A stretch of DNA of 64,000 nt. It comes from Marivita sp041725935. Its GTDB lineage: Bacteria; Pseudomonadota; Alphaproteobacteria; Rhodobacterales; Rhodobacteraceae. Below, piece by piece: positions 61,305 through 64,000 of the stretch. The translations under genes were made by a program, and so were the position numbers. The notes beneath the pieces were generated by a model. That model saw nothing but the letters and a program-made list of their open reading frames with translations, was not told where the DNA came from and ran no database searches. The DNA lies in contig JBGRQD010000004.1 in assembly GCA_041725935.1 (NCBI GenBank), positions 62,001-126,000 on the forward strand, in the 5' to 3' direction. Within the stretch, counting starts at the first letter, position 1. The number at the start of each line of letters is the position of its first letter.

Positions 61305-62780
61305 TCAAAAGACCGGCGGGTAATGGCGGCCGCCGCGTTCCAGCGTGATCCACCTGAGTTCCGTAAACGCATCCAGCGACCAGCGCCCGCCATAGCGGCC
61401 CACGCCCGAGGCCTTGACCCCGCCGAACGGCACTTGCGGTTCGTCGTTGATGTTCTGGTCGTTGATATGGACCATCCCGGTCTCGAGCCGCCCGGCCATT
61501 TGCAGGGCGCGGCCTTCATTGGCGGTCCAGACGGCGGCGGTCAGCCCGTATTCGGTGTCGTTGTTCATCTCGATTGCCTCGTCCTCGGTGCGGAACGGGG
61601 CGACGATGACCACGGGGCCGAAGGTTTCGTCGTGCCAGATGTCCATGTTGCGGTCGACATGGGTCAGAACGGTGGGTTCGACGAAGTTCTCCCACGCATT
61701 GCCCCCAAGCGCGACATGCGCGCCCTTGGCCACCGCGTCGTCGATCAGCGCCTTGACCCGGTGTGCCTGACGGGTGTTGACCAGCGGGCCGATGACGTTG
61801 GTCTTGTCGTTGACATGCCCGGTCTTGAGTTTGCCCGCGCGGGCGAGGAATTTATGCATGAACGGCTCGTAAACGCTGTCGTGGATCAGCAGCTTTTCCG
61901 TCGACATGCAAACCTGTCCCTGGTGCATGAAGCTGCCAAAATTGGCGGCCTCGGCGGCCTTGTCCAGATCGGCGTCTTCCAGCACGATCATCGAATCCTT
62001 TCCGCCCAGTTCGACACAGCATTTCTTGAGATGTGCGCCGCATTTGGCCGCGATATGACGGCCCACGGCGGTTGAGCCGGTAAAGGAAATCGCCTTCACG
62101 CGGTGATCTTCGATCAGGGCATCGCCCACCTCGGCCACGCTCTCGCGCGAGCAGGTGATGACGTTGAACACACCCGGCGGAACACCGGCTTCTTCGAGCA
62201 CTTCGGCGTGGAACAGCCCGCCCGCAAAGGGCGTGTCCTCGGACGGCTTGAGCACGACGCAATTGCCAGCGGCCAGTGCGGCCGCATAGCCGCGCGAGGT
62301 CAGGATACCGGGCATGTTCCAGGGCGAGATCACGCCCACAACGCCGAGCGGCCAACGGGTTGCCATCGACACCTTGCCATCGGCCGAGGGCAAGACCTCG
62401 CCCGTGGACTGGTAGCAGAGTGAGGCGGATGTGCGGAAAATCTCGGCAACGAACCCGGCCTCGAACACGCCTTTGCCGTACCAGCCGCCGCCTTCGTGCA
62501 TCACGGCGTGGATGAAGTCGTCCTTGCGGCTTTCCCAGACGTCCGCGATGCGCAGCAGCATCTTGGCGCGGTCCTGAAAGCTGCGCCCCGACCATTCGGG
62601 GAAGGCGGTTTGGGCTGCGGAAATAGCGCGGTCCATGTCCGTGGCGCTGCCATCGGGAATGCGGGCGTAGAGCGAATTGTCCGACGGGTTCAGGTCATCG
62701 AAGGTGCGGGCGGCAGGCACCCAGCTTCCTCCGATATACAGGCCTCGGATGGTGGGCGCAGAGGAGGTCGTGTCGAGCAT
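61305..62780 (-). CDS. Aldehyde dehydrogenase (aromatic-aldehyde-type)
   Basis: A 491-residue ALDH. GVISPWNMPGILTSRG, FTGSTAVGRHIAAK, VELGGKDSMIVLEDADLDKA with the general-base Glu, and MHQGQVCMSTEKLLI with the nucleophile Cys. The pattern is closest to vanillin/benzaldehyde dehydrogenases, an uncertain assignment. AAGGAG lies eight bases before ATG 62780. It begins four bases after livF, so it is cotranscribed with a branched-chain-type ABC transporter that may import its precursor. Confidence 0.88.
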   Translation of the reverse strand: MLDTTSSAPTIRGLYIGGSWVPAARTFDDLNPSDNSLYARIPDGSATDMDRAISAAQTAFPEWSGRSFQDRAKMLLRIADVWESRKDDFIHAVMHEGGGWYGKGVFEAGFVAEIFRTSASLCYQSTGEVLPSADGKVSMATRWPLGVVGVISPWNMPGILTSRGYAAALAAGNCVVLKPSEDTPFAGGLFHAEVLEEAGVPPGVFNVITCSRESVAEVGDALIEDHRVKAISFTGSTAVGRHIAAKCGAHLKKCCVELGGKDSMIVLEDADLDKAAEAANFGSFMHQGQVCMSTEKLLIHDSVYEPFMHKFLARAGKLKTGHVNDKTNVIGPLVNTRQAHRVKALIDDAVAKGAHVALGGNAWENFVEPTVLTHVDRNMDIWHDETFGPVVIVAPFRTEDEAIEMNNDTEYGLTAAVWTANEGRALQMAGRLETGMVHINDQNINDEPQVPFGGVKASGVGRYGGRWSLDAFTELRWITLERGGRHYPPVF

Positions 62781-62784
62781 GGCG

Positions 62785-63927
62785 TTATCTCCTTGGCTTG
62801 TAGGTTTCAGCGCGGCGGGCCGCTGCTTCGATGTCTTCGATCATGGCACGGAGCCGGTCCGAGGATGAGGCGAAGTCGGGGATCGCAGGTTGTGCGGGTC
62901 GCGCGGGTTGAGTTGTGGCAGGCACTGGCGCACGCGGTGGTGGCATGGCCCCGTTTCGGCGGGATGCGGTGGCAGAGGCCTTGGCGACCAGATCGGTGAT
63001 GTCCGGTGCATTGGGCTTTGGCGACGCGCCATTGGCGACGGGTGCCGGTTTCGGCGCCGGTGCGGCCGGCTTGGCCGCTGGTGCAGGGCGTGCCGGAGCA
63101 CCGACCGATTTCATCGCCGCTGCTGCAATGTCGCTGGGTTTTGGCCCTGCTGTAGGGCGCGGGCTTGTCGGTTGAGGCATGGCCGCCGGGGCAGGGCGCT
63201 TGGCCCCGGTTGCCGCGCCACTGCCGCCCAGATAGGCTTTCTGCACCGCCGGATCATTGGCCAGCCGCTCTGCATCATCCTCGTGCACGATCTCTCCGTT
63301 CTCCAATAGATAGCCGCGATCCGCGATGCGCAGGCTTTGCTTGGCGTTCTGTTCGACCAGCAGGATGCCGAGCCCCGCCTGTTTCACCACGCGCAGGCTT
63401 TCGAACAGGTCTTTGCACAGCAGCGGCGACAGCCCCAGCGAGGGCTCGTCCAGCGCAAGGATCGACGGGTTTGACATCATCGCGCGGCCGATGGCGACCA
63501 TCTGCTGTTCGCCACCTGACATCGTGCGCACGGTCTGCTTGCGGCGTTCGCCCAGCTTGGGAAACAGCGACAGCACCCGTTGCAGATTGCCCGCCTCGTC
63601 ATCCCGCGCCCGCTCGGCATAGGCGCCTAGGGTCAGGTTTTCCTCGACCGTCAGATCGCCGAACACGCCGCGCCCCTCTGGGACCAAGGCAATTCCGGCC
63701 TCAACGATCTTGTGCGGCTTCTCCCCCACCAGTTCCGCGTTCTGGAGTGTCACTTGACCGGTCACTTGCCCTTCGCAGATGCCGCAGATCGCCTTGAGCA
63801 GCGTCGATTTCCCGGCGCCGTTTGCGCCCAGAATGACGACGATTTCACCCTTGCCGACGTGCAGAGATGCACCGTCCAAGGCGCGGTGCTTGCCATAGCT
63901 GACGGACAGGTTGCGGACCTCAAGCAT
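62785..63927 (-). CDS. livF: LivF-type ABC ATP-binding protein with long Pro/Ala-rich tail
   Basis: A 380-residue protein. Residues 1-235 are a complete LivF ATPase: Walker A GANGAGKSTLLKAI, signature TMSGGEQQMVAIGRAMMSNP, Walker B ILALDEPSLGL. The final 145 residues are a Pro/Ala/Lys-rich low-complexity linker ending in a short charged helix (SDRLRAMIEDIEAAARRAE), absent from ordinary LivF (about 235 residues). ATG 63927 is chosen because GGGGA lies at proper spacing; ATG 63933 would add two residues. It overlaps the livG end. Substrate may be an aromatic or branched-chain acid. Confidence 0.9.
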   Translation of the reverse strand: MLEVRNLSVSYGKHRALDGASLHVGKGEIVVILGANGAGKSTLLKAICGICEGQVTGQVTLQNAELVGEKPHKIVEAGIALVPEGRGVFGDLTVEENLTLGAYAERARDDEAGNLQRVLSLFPKLGERRKQTVRTMSGGEQQMVAIGRAMMSNPSILALDEPSLGLSPLLCKDLFESLRVVKQAGLGILLVEQNAKQSLRIADRGYLLENGEIVHEDDAERLANDPAVQKAYLGGSGAATGAKRPAPAAMPQPTSPRPTAGPKPSDIAAAAMKSVGAPARPAPAAKPAAPAPKPAPVANGASPKPNAPDITDLVAKASATASRRNGAMPPPRAPVPATTQPARPAQPAIPDFASSSDRLRAMIEDIEAAARRAETYKPRR

Positions 63928-64000
63928 CGTCATCCCCCAGATAGGCGCGGATCACCTCGGGGTCAGACAGCACCTCTTCAGGCGTCCCTTCGGCGATCTT
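63920..64000 (-). CDS. livG: LivG-type ABC ATP-binding protein (C-terminal end only)
   Basis: The final 26 residues, read on the minus strand, end EVLSDPEVIRAYLGDDDA, the usual C-terminus of LivG-like ATPases (IAEGTPEEV precedes it). The rest is outside the window. It overlaps the start of livF, as in other liv operons. Confidence 0.75.
   Translation of the reverse strand, partial: KIAEGTPEEVLSDPEVIRAYLGDDDA

Noticed and set aside
1..64000. CRISPR array, phage or insertion sequence
   Set aside because: No regularly spaced direct repeats, transposase, integrase or phage structural genes were found.

Overview
The window is chromosomal DNA of a Rhodobacterales alphaproteobacterium, most likely of the marine Roseobacter group. 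The evidence is the high G+C content, the frequent ATGA/GTGA stop-start overlaps, an AcuI-type acryloyl-CoA reductase, the trgA-trgB-cysK tellurite-resistance arrangement known from Rhodobacter, a Tad (Flp) pilus cluster, and dense ABC/TRAP uptake plus catabolic operons. No phage, insertion sequence, CRISPR array or replication origin was recognised. One tRNA gene (tRNA-Ser, anticodon GGA) is present.

Bases 1-13,370 are core and stress functions, all on the + strand: the 3' end of acuI, a UspA protein, a BCCT transporter, a class-V aminotransferase-fold enzyme, photolyase, cyclopropane fatty acid synthase, trgA, trgB (GGCT-like plus NUDIX), cysK, a large MscS channel, an AlaX-type editing protein, a small membrane protein and tRNA-Ser. 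Photolyase, cfa and trgAB-cysK read as a light/oxidative/tellurite stress block.

Bases 13,370-32,400 form a pilus and signalling region. It holds a TadG-like protein with a long glycine-rich C-terminal region, two TadE-like pseudopilins, a single-domain response regulator, a LuxR-type response regulator, a five-PAS hybrid histidine kinase, an AT-richer PAP2 gene, then flp-cpaA-cpaB-cpaE-cpaF-tadB-tadC, an Hpt protein, a small hypothetical protein, a GAF-GGDEF cyclase and an EAL protein. The cluster has the cytoplasmic and inner-membrane parts of a Tad machine, but no secretin (CpaC/RcpA), CpaD or TadD between cpaB and cpaE or after tadC. The kinase, Hpt and receivers could form one phosphorelay, with paired c-di-GMP synthesis and breakdown.

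Bases 32,400-44,660 hold yaeQ and a divergent LysR regulator, then a tight + strand operon: amino-acid ABC transporter (SBP, two permeases, ATPase), class III aminotransferase, two-subunit 3-oxoacid CoA-transferase, M20 deacylase, thiolase, M20D amidohydrolase and an alanine-racemase-fold enzyme. The set fits import of an (N-acylated) beta-amino acid, transamination to a 3-oxo acid, CoA transfer and thiolysis. N6-acetyl-beta-lysine is the most specific candidate substrate. This is the best candidate for an undescribed pathway here.

Bases 44,660-64,000 hold an SLC13/TrkA-C transporter, an ArsP-like permease and a MatB-like malonyl-CoA synthetase on the + strand. A minus-strand catabolic operon follows (TAXI receptor, fused TRAP permease, IclR, aldehyde dehydrogenase, FAD monooxygenase, SDR), with a divergent TPP-enzyme/TSUP-exporter pair. 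The right end carries a minus-strand group: truncated livG, livF with a long Pro/Ala tail, a second aldehyde dehydrogenase and a YqiK-like flotillin.
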